This document shows positions 1 to 12,248 of a DNA stretch of 64,000 nt, one piece after another (the first letter of the stretch is position 1; each line of letters opens with the position of its first letter). The notes under the pieces were generated by a model that was not told the origin of the DNA, made no database searches, and was given only the letters and a program-made list of their open reading frames with translations. The stretch is taken from positions 1,426,001 through 1,490,000 of the forward strand of contig JAECYW010000005.1 of the NCBI GenBank assembly GCA_023014335.1, written 5' to 3'. The DNA comes from Galerina marginata (taxonomy: Eukaryota; Basidiomycota; Agaricomycetes; Agaricales; Galerinaceae). The position numbers and the translations under genes are program-made.

Positions 1-464
1 GACATCTCCATTGGGATGTTATTGCTTATTACGGATCGAAGACGGCCCGTAAGTTAGGGATCTGTTCTGGATGCAAGAAAGCTTGACTATATGGTACTAT
101 GCGATTGAAATAGAATCTTTCTGCGATGAAATGCTGTTTGAATCATTGGTTTCAAGTCTGTTAGAAATATCGTACACAAAAGTAATAGTACACGGAAAAA
201 GATGCTAATGATTGTTGTCGAGGAATTGCTCAAAATATGGCCCCGTTGGTGAGAAGTGCGAAAGTAATACATAAGGATGCTATTGATTGTAGTCATGAAT
301 GCGACGTGAGTGTAGTATGCAGATGATGTTCCGTAAAAAATTGCCGGCTGCGTAAGAGAGGTAAAAGAAATGAGGAACGAAGGTTTGGGTTTTCTTGCGA
401 TTGGTGAGGATAAATAAGTTGTCTAAGTCGATCGTCAAGTGAAGCAGGAATGTCGCCGTCCGAC
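1..464. other. 3' flank of the kinase gene, no gene seen
   Basis: No reading frame here has coding character on either strand. The only open stretch is an unconvincing 69-codon frame on the minus strand. The segment lies just beyond the stop codon of the minus-strand kinase gene and probably contains its 3' UTR. Confidence 0.5.
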
Positions 465-2772
465 TCAGTTTACACCCGTGGACATTCTAAATCTTCCAGG
501 AATAAACCAATGACGGGCCGAACGAAGCTGGTGCTGTGCATTACTAGGGTCAGATGCACGTCCGGTGTCGTCTTGCTGAATAGTAAATGCTCCTTTGTTT
601 GACGCTGCCACCGACGACTGACCCCAGGCAGCCGACTCAGGTGTCGGAGAAGGCGTTTGACGGCGCGTAAAGGGTGAATGAGGTGCTTCAGTTGCAGTGT
701 GTCCACGTGAAACCGGTGCATCTGGTGTGCTTGGTGAAGACGTCGGTGATGACGACCGAGGGAAGAACTTGATAGAGAAACGTCTGAGCGTCTTGGGCTT
801 GTTGGGGCCGCTAGTAGAGGGGGAGAAAGTGCTGGTGTGGTTGGCGGTAGAACTGCTGGTCGTGGTGTCGTGGTGTTGCTTGAGGGACGAAATGAAGGTG
901 TGGGTGAGCCTTGAATGGGGAAGAACGTCGGTTATTTGGGTTGATATAGAGGGAGAGAGCTGACATTGTTGAACTTGAAGAGACTGTACCTGAGCGGGGA
1001 ATGAAGTCCAGTAGACGTCAGCATCCGGAGAGGGCGTTCTTGATCTTGAAAAACGTAAGTCCTCGCTGAGGATAGAACTTGAGGTCGACGAGGAGTTGGA
1101 GTAGATAGATGGGGAGGACATTTGTGTGGTAGAGGAAGCCGTCCATGCAGACGGAGACGTCATCTCCTTGTCTTCGCCGACGGCAGTAATTGCGGAATCG
1201 GGCATGATAGCGAATTTTCCGGGGGAAATGGGGCTGTTGAGGTAGAACATAGAGGAGTAGGGGTCATATTCGATGGCGGTATGCATGATGGAATTGCTGG
1301 TCGAGTAGGATGTCATACTGGCGCTGGCGTCATAAATACGGGGGCGGGGGATGTTGGTGTTGATCATCAAGCCGGAGCGCTGCTCCGGTTTTATGATCCT
1401 CGACCCAAAGGTCAGGTCTGTGCTGTTGGGCGTAGTTGGTAGCGACGTCGCAGCAGTTTGAGCAGATGAGGGAGTCGAGGAGCGGTCGAATAGATCCATC
1501 CCATAATTGTCGTGGTCAGAATCTGACGACACGGGAGATTCGAATGCCCATGTCGCCCCGCAAGAGGAGTAGTTCGTCCAGGGGGCGCCATAGGAGGATT
1601 CTTCGGCCAGCGATTGAGAAGCAAAAACGATATCAGAAGTGGAGTCCTTGCTCCAGTGAGAGGCCAAGCGCGGTTCAACGTCCTCTGGGATCGAGGATCG
1701 AGCCGGGGGCGAGTGCGGGCCGGATACCTCGGGGTTGGTACCGGAAGAAGCACTGTCGATGTCCATCCCGGATTCCCATGGGCAGCGGGCCATGCTGCCC
1801 TCAAAGACGACGCCGTCGGAGTAGAAACTGGTAATCTCTTCGATGGCATAACGGACCTCGCGCAAGTTGCTACGTTCGCGCCAGTCGACCTCGAGCATGC
1901 CAACGAGGATTTCGTTGACTTCGGAAGAAATGGGGAGGACGGTTGGCAAAAAGCCCATGGGGTCGCGTAAATAAGCTTGGAAGGTGGGATCGTCGGGAGT
2001 CGCGGACTTCCAGGGATTGCGACCTGTCGCCAAATTGAGCAGGATGATTCCTAGAGACCAAATGTCGTTGAACATGGGGGAGTAGTTGCCAGTCGGAGCG
2101 AAGTCTCCACCCTGGCATTCTGCGTACCCAAAGTCAATAAAAAATCTATACAGTAAGGTTTGATGGACGAAAGAATTTACCTGGACTCATGTGGTAAACG
2201 CTACCAGTACGAAATTCATCGCTGAGTTTGTCAGTAGTAGCGAGACCGAAGTCGGTGACGGCGATTCGAAGGCCGTCGTCGAAGCAGAGAATGTTCTCCG
2301 GCTTCAAATCTCGATGATAAATACCGAGAGAATGGCAGTATTCCACTGCGTCGAGCAGCTGGAGGAAGATTTCCTTGATGAGAGCATCGTCCCCGAGATA
2401 CCGGCAACTATGCAGGATCTGTGTGAAGAGATCGTGGTCCGGCGCATAGTCCATGATGATGTACGTGTGGGCACCCTGTTCCACAACGCGGTGAAGAGTA
2501 ACGACGCCAGGGTGGGCAGAGGCGAGCTGATGCAAAGCAATTTCGCGAATGTGGATCTGCCGTTGGCGGGAAGTCTGATGCCCTGAGGCAACGAGGCATT
2601 TTACTGCGTAGGACTTGTGGCCTGCAGGTTGGCGGGTGTCGACCGCGCGATAAGCGACGCCATAGCCGCCAACACCCAAAACTTCGACGAGTTCGAGGGA
2701 GCCTCCATCAATGAGTGTCCCGACGGGTGGGTGGACGGGGGAGGTGAAGGCGGGAGAGGTCTTCGAAGACAT
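465..2772 (-). CDS. Ser/Thr protein kinase, Ran1/Sks1/Vhs1-like
   Basis: Predicted cytoplasmic or nuclear Ser/Thr kinase of 748 residues. There are two exons, 2772-2181 and 2119-465, joined across a 61-nt intron (GTAAAT...CAG). Splicing restores a continuous activation segment reading SVYHMSPECQGGDF. Visible kinase motifs in order are a glycine loop GVGGYGVAYRA (about residue 35), the ATP-binding lysine in YAVKCL (about 55), the catalytic loop YHRDLKPENIL (about 155), the DFG motif in TDFGLAT, the MSPE version of the APE motif, and NDIWSLGIILLNL of subdomain IX. The catalytic domain is N-terminal. The last 400 or so residues are Ser/Thr/Pro-rich and look disordered, a layout known from fungal Ran1/Pat1, Sks1 and Vhs1 kinases that act in nutrient or meiotic signalling. 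Substrates cannot be read from sequence. Long plus-strand frames opposite it are shadows. Confidence 0.9.
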
Positions 2773-4373
2773 GGTGGAGGAGGGATGGGGGCCTAGTGTC
2801 GACAGATAAACAGCGGAGAAAAGGGATAGAGAAAAATTGTGTTAGCACCAGTGCGAACGAGGACTTCCAAGTGAAAAATGCGAGATGTAAATGGCGTCTA
2901 TATAAATGGTGGAATGGATTGCACGAGTGGGAGCCAACGTGATTGACACCCCTGTTGTGCGTGTATAACATGAGGTATCAAGATTGTATCATTCACTCAC
3001 AAGGCGACTTCCACACGATGATCCGTTTGGAAAGCAGGTCTGCGGACAGGTTGTTTCGTCTCGACGTTCGAAATGTCGGAAAGCATTTATACACAGGATT
3101 GTCTTGTAGAATTTAGCTGTTTTGTGGGAGAGGTGGAGCCCGGACAGGAGGCCATATTTGGAAAGTTAAGTTGACCATCAGAGCCACGAGGCCATAAAAC
3201 CTTTTCTGGGAGTTAGTCGTGAACTTTATGCAAGTGAATCAGGGCTCTCCATTCCATCGATCCCTACGTACGAAGCCTGCAGCCAAGATCGAAATGGGAG
3301 ATCGTACGGCTGCAAAACCGTGCAATTGAAGGAACAGAAATTCTGTTAAGAAGGCGTCGTTTTAAAGCGAGGCTACGATGCACACTATCCCATGGTATTG
3401 AACGATACCAAACTGACGGAATGGGTCAGAATTGCCTTCCGCGATACCAACGTCTGACCAGCAACCAATGGACAGCGTAGGATGTCGAAAGCTTGAATCT
3501 TAGGTCCGCCACAAGCTAGGTCAGACATTGCCAAAACAACAAAGTTGCTTATCAAGGCGATACGTGATCGAAGGGTCAATGCGAAGCATTCCGGCAACGA
3601 TATGAAAGCCAGAATTGACCTCCAGGAGTAGGAGATATAGCACGATGCTCGGGCGAAGAGGATTTAAGCAGAGATAGATTTTGTTGTCGACCAGAAAAGG
3701 GGAGATTAAGAACTTTGCGTCACTGGAGCATCGAATGAAAATTTCTCTGCTCACCGCAGACAATAGAGGCCTAGGAGGTGCAGATAGGTAGATCCCCAAT
3801 ACCGGACAAATTGACATTAACGCCTTGAATAGCGCGTCATGGTTTTACCCAATGAAGTCCAGGTGGACTCGGATGATGTTTGACCAATTTGGCAAAAGAG
3901 GGGCCACGACAAAAAAACCACACACTGGATCAAAAGGTGGAGCCTATTTCAAGCAACTCGTGGATGGATAGATAAAGCAGGAATATGCCGTTTTTGAGAT
4001 ATACTACAGAGCGCTAACGGTAAGCGACATTGGTTGTGGGGAAGAGAGGCGCGTTACTACGTTTGGCGGTGCCTCGTGGTGATGGCCCGATCGACTTCAC
4101 GTGATGCGCGACGCGTCGTTTTTGTTTGTATGACAGGCACGTGCCATCTTCCCGTTTTAAGTTTGCATGAGTTCTTGTCGGGTTTTCAACTCGAACTTGT
4201 TCTTGTATTCTATTTCCTACAAGACTGTCCAACGGACACGGACTACCTCCAAACTCTACCTCTTGCCGCCTTCTGACAGCGTTTGCGATCGACACATTAT
4301 TTCACAACTTTTCTTCGCTGTTACATCCGGCCACCCACCTCGTGTCGATCTAAGCTGTCACTAAACACCCAGC
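2773..4373. other. divergent promoter region between kinase and KEN-box gene
   Basis: This 1.6-kb spacer separates two divergently transcribed genes, so it holds both promoters. I see no coding exon. Short open frames around 3385-3817 on the minus strand lack splice logic and recognisable motifs. An exact MluI cell-cycle box lies at 4111-4116 and is listed separately. Confidence 0.5.
4111..4116. promoter_or_regulatory. MCB-like element (ACGCGT) upstream of the KEN-box gene
   Basis: The hexamer ACGCGT sits inside the palindrome CGACGCGTCG, about 260 nt before the start codon at 4374. In yeasts this is the core of the MluI cell-cycle box bound by MBF, which drives G1/S genes. The hexamer occurs elsewhere in the window about as often as chance predicts, including in coding DNA, so the match alone is weak. 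Confidence 0.3.
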
Positions 4374-5291
4374 ATGTCTCTTCGCACTTTCACCGTCTTT
4401 CAGGATACTGTATCTAGTGATGCACCCCAGCCTAAAATTTCTCGCCCCAATGCGGTGCTTACACGTTCGTCGTCACTCGGCGGCGCGTCGTCGAACCATG
4501 CCACCGCGTTAGGCGACCATGCTGCTCTAGACAAGGAAAACTATCACCCCGTCACTGGAGAACGCGCTGGGCCCTCAAATCTCAGTTCGAAGAAACGTAA
4601 AACGACAGTTCTAGCTACAAAGGTTCAGCCGTTGTCTAGTGCCCCCAAATCCAAGAAGGAGAAGGACACATCTGCGGAGCCTGACCAGAAGAAACGCAAA
4701 GCCTCATCGGCTACCAAGTCCAAATCGAAGAAGGAGGTCAAGGGCTTAGGGTCTAAGAAGACTGGTACCAAACGAGCTGGTTCGAGAAAGGTTTCTCCGA
4801 TGCCCAGGTTGAATGAAGAGGAAGAGGTGGAAAAGGGCCGCATCTCGCAGGCTGATATTGATTCGCGATGCTATGAATTGACCGTTAAGCCCTTGGCTGA
4901 TGTCTCCGAGGCGTATGAAGAGGCCTCTGTGTTTGATGAGCTCATAACCGCGACCACTGAGGATAAAGTCAAATTTTGCACAGCCAAAGTTTGTCATTCC
5001 TCATTCTGCAATTACGTTAACATACTGATCACAGTTTAATATTCACAGGCGTCCTCCGTTGAGCCTGAGATCCGTGACTACTTCCAACCCACCCAGGCAC
5101 TCTTCAGGTCGACCACCACTCGCACCCGAGCCCTCTCGGAGGATATTCCAGAACAACGCACGTTCTCGACTCCGGAACGCAAGCAAATTTATGCTGCCTT
5201 TACCTTCTCTTCCCCTTCCGCTTCCAGCACCCGCATAAGCAAGGCTTCACGCTCCGGCAGTGTCTCTCCTGCTGAACCTGACTTGTTGTAA
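4374..5291 (+). CDS. basic, KEN-box-containing protein of unknown function
   Basis: Two exons (4374-4988 and 5049-5291) flank a 60-nt intron with GTTTGT donor and CAG acceptor, in phase 0, giving 285 residues. I do not recognise the family. The N-terminus MSLRTFTVFQD is followed near residue 55 by DKENYHP, a classic KEN degron used by the anaphase-promoting complex. The middle (about 70-150) is strongly basic, with several KKRK, KSKK and KKRKAS runs that would serve as nuclear localisation signals. A more acidic segment rich in E and D follows, then a Ser/Thr-rich tail with STPERK and SVSP sites suited to proline-directed kinases. RxxL-type destruction boxes are possible (RPNAVL, RTRAL). A nuclear, cell-cycle-degraded regulator is an inference. 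The start is the first ATG of the open frame and follows a pyrimidine-rich leader. Confidence 0.75.
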
Positions 5292-7208
5292 ATGCCCGAT
5301 CGCCTCGCAGTTTCCGCGACACATGCCACCCACGCAGCAATACCATTAATCGACCCTCGATACAAGGACCCGACAACGATATACCAGCATACCATCAATC
5401 GTCAATTGCTATCCGAATCACAACTCGCAACACGTTTTTCGTCCGATCTCACCGCATGTTTCTGTCGATTTTACCGCGCACCTGCATTCCATACCAAGCA
5501 AGGACTACATCTCATCCGAACACCAAAACGTTTTTACGTATTGACTCTCCTCTGACGCATTCTGCATCGCATCTTCACCTATCAACTGTCCATTATATAT
5601 TTTTCATTTCTTTGTTTGGGTATTTCATTTTTGGCTTACAATCTCCTTGCTCATTCACGTCTCCTTGTAGACCAGCACCACGTTTCGCTCATCTCATACA
5701 TCATCTTACCTATCACGCATATTTTCAAATCCTGACCATCTATCACCGACACCCAGCATACGATACATAAGTAGTGCTCGTTGGACATTCCCTACTCGTT
5801 ATCCCGCATTCATCATTCTCCCAGAAGTCTACCTTATTGTTCTTCTCGATTTATCCTCGCTATCCTAGCTCTGTACATATCCGTCTCTTCTCTCCTCTGC
5901 TACTCCATATTCCACTTGAAAATGATGTACTTGTGTAAACATCTACTCGAATATATACACTTTACATCAACTTACCTTCGATATTCTTGTTTTTGTACGA
6001 CTTCAAACAGGAATTCTAGTCGCCGACGCGTTCAAGTTGAAGGTCGAATGTAGGGTGCAACTTTAGTCGCTTGCCGAGGATGCCAGGGTGCACACCGCCT
6101 TGGAAAATATCTAAACACGATGTCGGACAGTCGGCGACGGGTTTTGGTTACGTCCCTGGCAGGCCGGAGTCGACACAGCGACTTGCTGCAAGCCGCGTCT
6201 CGAAAACACGAGGAAGCCATCACGTGGTCGTGATTATTATTCGCCGCCGGAATTTGGAATGACCCGATTCAGAAGGTGTACTTGCTCCTGTTCCCCAACT
6301 CATACTCAGCTCCAGTACCTGAGCCTTTCTTACCTTGGAACTCGAGGAACGGAATACAATTCTCTTCAGCTTTCCTTCTGACCTCATCCTTGGAGTATGG
6401 TCCCTGTGAAAGTTCAGCTCCATACAGACTTCAACAACGTTTCCCCTGGGAGCCTTGAAATATCATTTTCAAATTCAAACTGCTTATCAAAGTCGGGGAA
6501 AGCGGATTGCTTTGGGTCTTGTTTTGCGTCTGACCTCTCTGGGGATGAGTGAGTTCTTTTTTTAACGTTCCTACCCTCGAGATATTGATTGACAGGCCTC
6601 TCAGAAGCTTCGTAGGTCAGGCGACTCCATCGACTGGAACAAATACCCATTTATGAAGCTCTTTTTACTCGAAGGCGGCCTCTAAACGTCCATGCTTCTT
6701 GCTTATCTGTATGAGTACCTCGGCCGAAGAGGTTGGCGCCGGAGTACTGTAACCAACTGAAGGGTATAGATACGAGAGATAAGATATCTAATGCAAACCG
6801 GAGGCAAATCGACCATATCTCTCCGCATTATTTTACAGGAATTCGGAATTCGCGAGTGCAATCGCTAGTAGTTGACGGTAATCGTCCAACCACATTCCAG
6901 TCCCCTCTATTCACATTCGTTTTTTATTGCCAGGGCCTTATCTCTCACACAAGTCGAGTTGTTGCCTCGCTCATCCGAAGTATGTCTCCATCGCGGGAGA
7001 TTGCGTTGGAAGGAGATAAGTTTGGGGCATAAGAAGGAGCCGCCCTCTGGTTCTTGTTCCCAGAGATCAGCTCCTGTTTCTCTTGATCCACCTTTCTAGG
7101 GCTGGTCTTGCGCCTCTTAGTCGCTCGTCCTTTGAGCTTTCCTTGCTACTCCAAACTGTTGAATCTATATCGAGGACTTCATATAGCTTTCGGGGACACT
7201 AAACCAAG
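5292..7208. other. intergenic region with one exon-like relic
   Basis: From 5292 to about 6000 the plus strand is pyrimidine-rich and likely holds the 3' UTR of the KEN-box gene. Open frames there are composition artefacts. A minus-strand exon-like fragment lies at 6269-6403. The 400 nt before 7209 should contain the permease promoter and are CT-rich near the start codon. Confidence 0.45.
6269..6403 (-). pseudogene. possible terminal-exon relic of an unidentified gene
   Basis: Read on the minus strand after a TTTCACAG acceptor at 6404, this stretch encodes 44 residues beginning GPYSKDEVRRKAEEN and ending GNRSKYTF before a TGA. Its composition looks like a real protein tail. Upstream on the same strand (6650-6414) an open frame contains FPDFDKQFEFENDISRLPG, but I could not join it with an ordinary intron. 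It may be a C-terminal fragment of a duplicated or decayed gene, or an unrecognised small gene. The family is unknown. Confidence 0.3.
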
Positions 7209-9500
7209 ATGGGAATCTTGCAGAAGCTCGAAGTGGATCATGCTCCAGGCTTGACCTACAAGCAGATGTTTTTAACAGTAAGTCAACTGTCGTTGATTCT
7301 TCTTTTGTCCTACTTTCTGACTATTCTCGTTGCAGAATGACGACCTGGCCCCAGTGCCCCCAGAGAAGAGGACGTGGCGCACAATCAATTTCGTGTCATT
7401 GTAGGCGTTGATCTTATCATTTCTGACTTCACTTGCTAAACGCAGATCGCAGCTGGATTGCAGATTCCTTCAACGTCAACACGTACGTCTGTCGGTGGAT
7501 TTGATTCTGGAAACCTGTCTGATGTGGCCCCTGTCGTGTATAGATGGATGATTGTGTCGTCCATGGTGCAACTTGGCCTTTCTTGGTGGCAAGCCTGGAT
7601 ATGCGTCTGGTTAGGTTACGGTTTCGTGGCACCCTTCATCGCTGCAAACGCTCGTCCTGGTGCAATTTTCCACGTCACTTTCCCTGTCGTCGCGCGGACC
7701 AGTTTTGGTCTATATGGAAGCTTGTGGTGCACATTCAACCGAGGTGCAATGGCCTGGCAAGTTGTTCTACGTGTATGAGAAGCATCTCCTGACGATTTAT
7801 TTATCTCCGTGTAGTGTGTGGTACGGCGTTCAGGCGAGCATTGGAGGAGACTGTGTCAAAGTCATGCTTCGGGCAATGTGGCCAAGCGTAAATAATATAC
7901 GTGAGTTTATTTTTCATGTATCTCGGTCTCCCTACATGATTCTCACGAAATGTCGACGAAATCACCCTCATGCGCTTTCATACCTTATCTAGCCAACCAT
8001 CTGCCTGCATCTTCTGGAACCAATACACGCGACTTTCTGTGTTTCTTCCTTTTCTGGCTTATTTCTCTGCCTGCGATCTGGTTCCCCATACATCAGATGT
8101 AAGTTTCTCATCACTCGCTTAATTTCCTCGCTCATGAAAAACATGAACTGAAAAACATGAACCCAGACGCCATTTGTTCACATTGAAGTCTATCGTTACC
8201 CCCATTGCGGGAATTACTTTCTTCATCTGGTGTATCGTTAAAGCGAAAGGAGTTGGTCCGATTATTTCTCGACCATCTACAGTCCATGGCTCGGAGTTGG
8301 GTTGGTCGATGGTCGCCAGTCTCATGTCGTGCATCAGCAACATGGCTACCCTCGTCACGTGCGTAAACTATACCCTCGCTTGTTCTTGAGAATGCCCGTT
8401 GCTGACTTGCCACTATGCAGAAACGCGCCAGATTTTGCTTCTCGCGCGAAGACACCATCGGCGGCCCTCTGGCCGCAGCTTTTCTCAGTGCCTATCGCGT
8501 TCTCCGTAGTCAGCTTTATCGGCATTATCGTCAGCTCATCCTCTGAAACTATTTACGGCGAGGCTATTTGGTCACCCATCGATCTTCTCGGCCGATTCTT
8601 GGACGATAGTCCGTCCCATGCCACAAGATTCGGTGTTTGGTTTATCTCGTTTGCGTTCATCATTGCACAGCTCGGAACCAACATCTCTGCCAACTCGATT
8701 AGCGCAGGATGTGACCTTACAGCTCTTCTGCCTCGCTTCATGGTGCGTTTGTGTTCACATTTTTTAACCCCCAACATCTCATTCGTTTTTGCAGAATATT
8801 CGCCGTGGAGGTTATGTCGCTGCTATTGTTGGCCTATGCATGCTGCCATGGAATCTTCTCAAAAGCAGCAACAATTTCACCTCATATCTGTCCGCATACT
8901 CCGTTTTCCTCAGTTCGATCGCTGGTGTTATGGTGAGTGCTCGTTCATTCCGACGCTGTGCTTATTTGACGCTGTTGCTTAGATAACGGAATACTATGTT
9001 ATCCGCCGAGGCCACTATAACGTTGCAGACCTATACGATGCGCATAAGGCTGGCTGGTACTATTATACATATGGAATCAACTTCCGGTAAGTTTTGTAAT
9101 TCTGGTCATACTTCCTTATTCATGTGTCATTCAGGGCATATGCTGCTTATATTGCCGGCATTCTCATTAACGTCGTTGGGTTTGCAGGTGCCAGTAAGCG
9201 CTTATTATACTTTTCAAACCAGATGCATAAGTTCTCTTTTTAGCTGGCAGAACAGTGCCACTAGCGGCGACCCGAATCTACCAAATGTCCTTCTTCACTG
9301 GCTTTGGTGTCTCGGCTCTTGTCTACTATGTCCTCAACAGACTATTTCCAGTTACAGGATTCACCACCGAGTTCGAAGAAATGGATGTTTCCAATTACGT
9401 GTATGAACATCATGACAACGACAACTCGAGCACGAGTGACATCGACTCGAAGGACGACAAAGACCCGAAGATTTCTCAACATGTCTATGAGGCAGCTTAA
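7209..9500 (+). CDS. NCS1-family permease, uracil/allantoin type (Fur4/Dal4-like)
   Basis: Predicted plasma-membrane importer of a nucleobase or allantoin-like compound, 546 residues from 12 exons (7209-7277, 7336-7400, 7453-7482, 7544-7756, 7815-7900, 7993-8098, 8167-8358, 8421-8742, 8795-8932, 8983-9086, 9135-9193, 9244-9500); exon lengths sum to an exact multiple of three. Recognisable NCS1 segments are the N-terminal [17 protein letters not shown], then LGLSWWQAW, then [30 protein letters not shown], and late [13 protein letters not shown] and [14 protein letters not shown]. These match Fur4-type transporters, as does the length. The hydrophilic C-terminus is rich in Asp and Ser. The fourth intron (7757-7814) is best explained by a GC-AG splice. 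A maltose-type permease follows in the same direction. Exact substrate (uracil, uridine or allantoin) is not resolvable. Confidence 0.9.
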
Positions 9501-10123
9501 GCGCAGACACGACTTCCGTTTACGCCCTAATTCTACATGCCTGATGCTAAAAGATGTTGTATTTTTAGTTGCCATGCGTATTATGATATTTCTGAGTAAA
9601 CATTCGGTTAGACTCGCCTCTTTCTATCTGATCGATGCGATAGAGTAGAAGTCGATGACACCTATTTTTTTTTGTGAGATTCCAACTTCGGAGAGTCCTA
9701 TCAGCATGGGCCCCAACTTTTCTGGTATTCAGCCTCGTTGTGCCTACATTTGGATGGTAACGACATCTTGAATTCGACTTCTAAGTCTCATGACAGAAGT
9801 ACAGATGACCTTTTTGTCGGAGGTTTGGATCGGGCGGGTAGAGCGGGCCGATACCCTCCTGAATGACGGCAGCGCCTAGGGACCTTCTTTGCAACTTGTC
9901 CACCCACGAACAACTCTTCCTCTGCTCCGTTCTCCTCTGAGCCGACAACATTTCGCCGTATGCTCCACCCTATTTCCAATTGCTAGCCGATGGTTTCAAA
10001 AATATCTTCGCTCACCGGTGCAAATGCCGTATATAATGAACGTCTGTTGATGCAAGACCTGGTTCAACCATCACTTGGTCGAATATTGTTCTTCTCAGTG
10101 GCATATTCTCTCTACCGTCTGAG
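9501..10123. other. spacer between two transporter genes
   Basis: This holds the 3' end of the permease transcript and the promoter of the sugar transporter. No coding exon or clear repeat was seen. Confidence 0.5.
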
Positions 10124-12248
10124 ATGGACTCCTACGGTATTACCGATGTGCCCTTGGTAGTTGCGGACAATTACCATCTGGCTCGCAAGTTCGATGAACG
10201 GGTCCTCAAAGACGCTGCGAAGGCTGATGCCTCCGAGCATCAAATGTCCTTGCGAGAGGCGTTCCATATGCACAAAAAGGCCATCTTCTGGAGCATGGCG
10301 CTTTCTGGAGCGTAAGTAGCTCTTTATATGACGCAACTTGCAACTGACATCCCTGAAGTTTGGTCATGGAAGGCTATGATGTCGTTGTGGTGAGTTTCGA
10401 GAGAAATCCGACTATGTTAAATTTGCTGATCTTACACGCCAGATTGGCTCCTTCTACGGTCAACGTAAGTCTTGTTTTTCACCTAAAACGACGTCCGCTA
10501 ACTTCTCATAGCTAATTTCCTGAGACGTTTTGGCGTTGCCACAACGGCCTCCCAGAACGGTTATGTTATTCCTGCCCAGTGGCAGTCTGCACTTAGCAAT
10601 GGTTCCTCTGCCGGAGGAATTATTGGTCTTTTGTAAGCCAGTATGCATCTCAATTTCTAGGATTTCTGGCTAATATTTACGCTTTGCACATGCAAGACTC
10701 AACGGATGGGCGGCGGACCGCTACGGCCCAAAAATCGTCATGCAGGTGTCCATTGTCGCATTGACCGGATTCATTGCCATCATGGTTTTTGCTACTTCTC
10801 TGCCGATGCTCGTCATTGGCGAAGTTTTCTGCGGTATTCCTTGGGGAGTATTTCAAACGCTTACGACCGCCTATGCTTCCGAAGTTTGTCCCATTCAACT
10901 GCGCGGATACTTGACAGCATATGTTAACCTTTGTTGGGGTGTTGGTATTCTCCTGTCTTCTGGCGTGGTAAAGGCCACTCTTCCTATTAACAGTGACTGG
11001 AGCGAGTTTTTTTTCCATTTCCCTAAACTTTCAAAACAGCAGCTAATAATGTGATTCAGGTTGGCGTCTCCCCTTCGTCATCCAATGGGTCTGGGTTATC
11101 CCCCTTTTCCTCATCGTCTGGTTCTGTCCCCCCAGTCCGTGGTGGCTTGTCCGTAAGGGTCGCTTTGAGGAAGCCGAGGAGACCGTCATGCGCCTTACCA
11201 ACCGCGAAGTCTTCTCCCGCGAGGACGCAAAGAACACGGTCTCGATGATGATGCACACCACGGAGCTCGAGAAACAGGCTTCCGAAGGAACGACTTACTT
11301 TGACTGCTTTAAGAAGACGGATCGACGGAGGACTGAGATCGTCATGATGGTCTTTGCGATGCAATTACTCTCGGGGGAAAACCTCATCGGACAAGGAGTT
11401 CAGTTCCTGCAGACTGCTGGAATTTCGACCAACCTCGCTTTCAGTCTTAATATGGTGCTCGTAGGTTGGCCGCTAAATTGACCTGTTTCTCTATTAACCT
11501 TTGTAAAAACCAGAACTCGATGTTTATCATCGGCACCGTCTTCAGCTGGGGCTGTGAGTGTAAACCCCGTTCACCAGCTCGCCTCCCTGACTGCCTCCCT
11601 CTCAGTGCTCACATTTTTCGGTCGCCGAACGCTCTACTCATACGGCATGCTCATCATGGCCGTTGTACTGGTCATCATCGGCGGTCTGGGCTTCGTCAAG
11701 ACCAACCATTCTATCACGGCTATTGGTTCACTCCTCATCGCGCTCAACTTCATCTACAACGCTACCCTTGGACCCATCTGCTACACGCTCATCGGTGAAA
11801 TTTCATCCACCCGTCTCCGACAGAAATCAACGGTGCTCGCCCGAATCGCTTATTTGATCATGAACATTATCTGCGGCATCATCGTGCCCCGCATGCTCAG
11901 CCCGACTTCGTGGAACTGGGGCCCCAAGTCTGGTCTGTTTTGGGCCGGATCGGCGGGATTGTCGACGCTTTACTGCTTCCTTAGGCTGCCAGAAACCAAG
12001 TAAATTTTTCTATCGCGACGGTTTTGTCCATTTTAACACCATTAAATTTGCAGAGGACGAAGCTATGGCGAGCTGGACCTTTTGTTCGAGCACGGTATCC
12101 CAGCGTGGCGCTTTAAGAAGACCAAAGCCGATCGTGAGCTTGAAGTCTCATTCACTCTACCTCCACACTTCCTGACTTCTTGCTTCCAGAATTCGGTGTC
12201 AACCAATCAGGCAGCGTGGACGAGGAGGAGAAACGAGAGAAGGAATGA
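10124..12248 (+). CDS. MFS sugar transporter, maltose/alpha-glucoside permease type
   Basis: Predicted plasma-membrane alpha-glucoside:proton symporter of the Mal11/Mph type. The protein starts MDSYGITDVPL, has a hydrophilic N-terminus of about 55 residues, and enters helix 1 at KKAIFWSMALSGALVMEGYDVVVIGSF-like sequence spliced across the first two introns. Sugar-porter signatures visible are LNGWAADRYGPK (GxxxDRxGRR loop), an RGYLTAYVNLCWGVG segment, DWSWRLPFVIQW, PPSPWWLVRKGR (PESPRWL site), FFGRRTLYSYG and LPETK near the end. The last coding exon finishes with an acidic/basic tail and a TGA. The intron 11002-11059 only restores the reading frame if the donor is GC (GCGAGT). The neighbour upstream is an NCS1 permease on the same strand. 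Maltose specificity is inferred from resemblance only. Confidence 0.88.

Noticed and set aside
697..1970. Long plus-strand open frames opposite the kinase gene
   Set aside because: They mirror Ser-rich codons of the minus-strand kinase and show no motifs or splice logic.
5292..6053. Plus-strand frames of 87-104 codons in a pyrimidine-rich stretch
   Set aside because: Composition of CT-rich DNA suppresses stops; no conserved sequence or start context.
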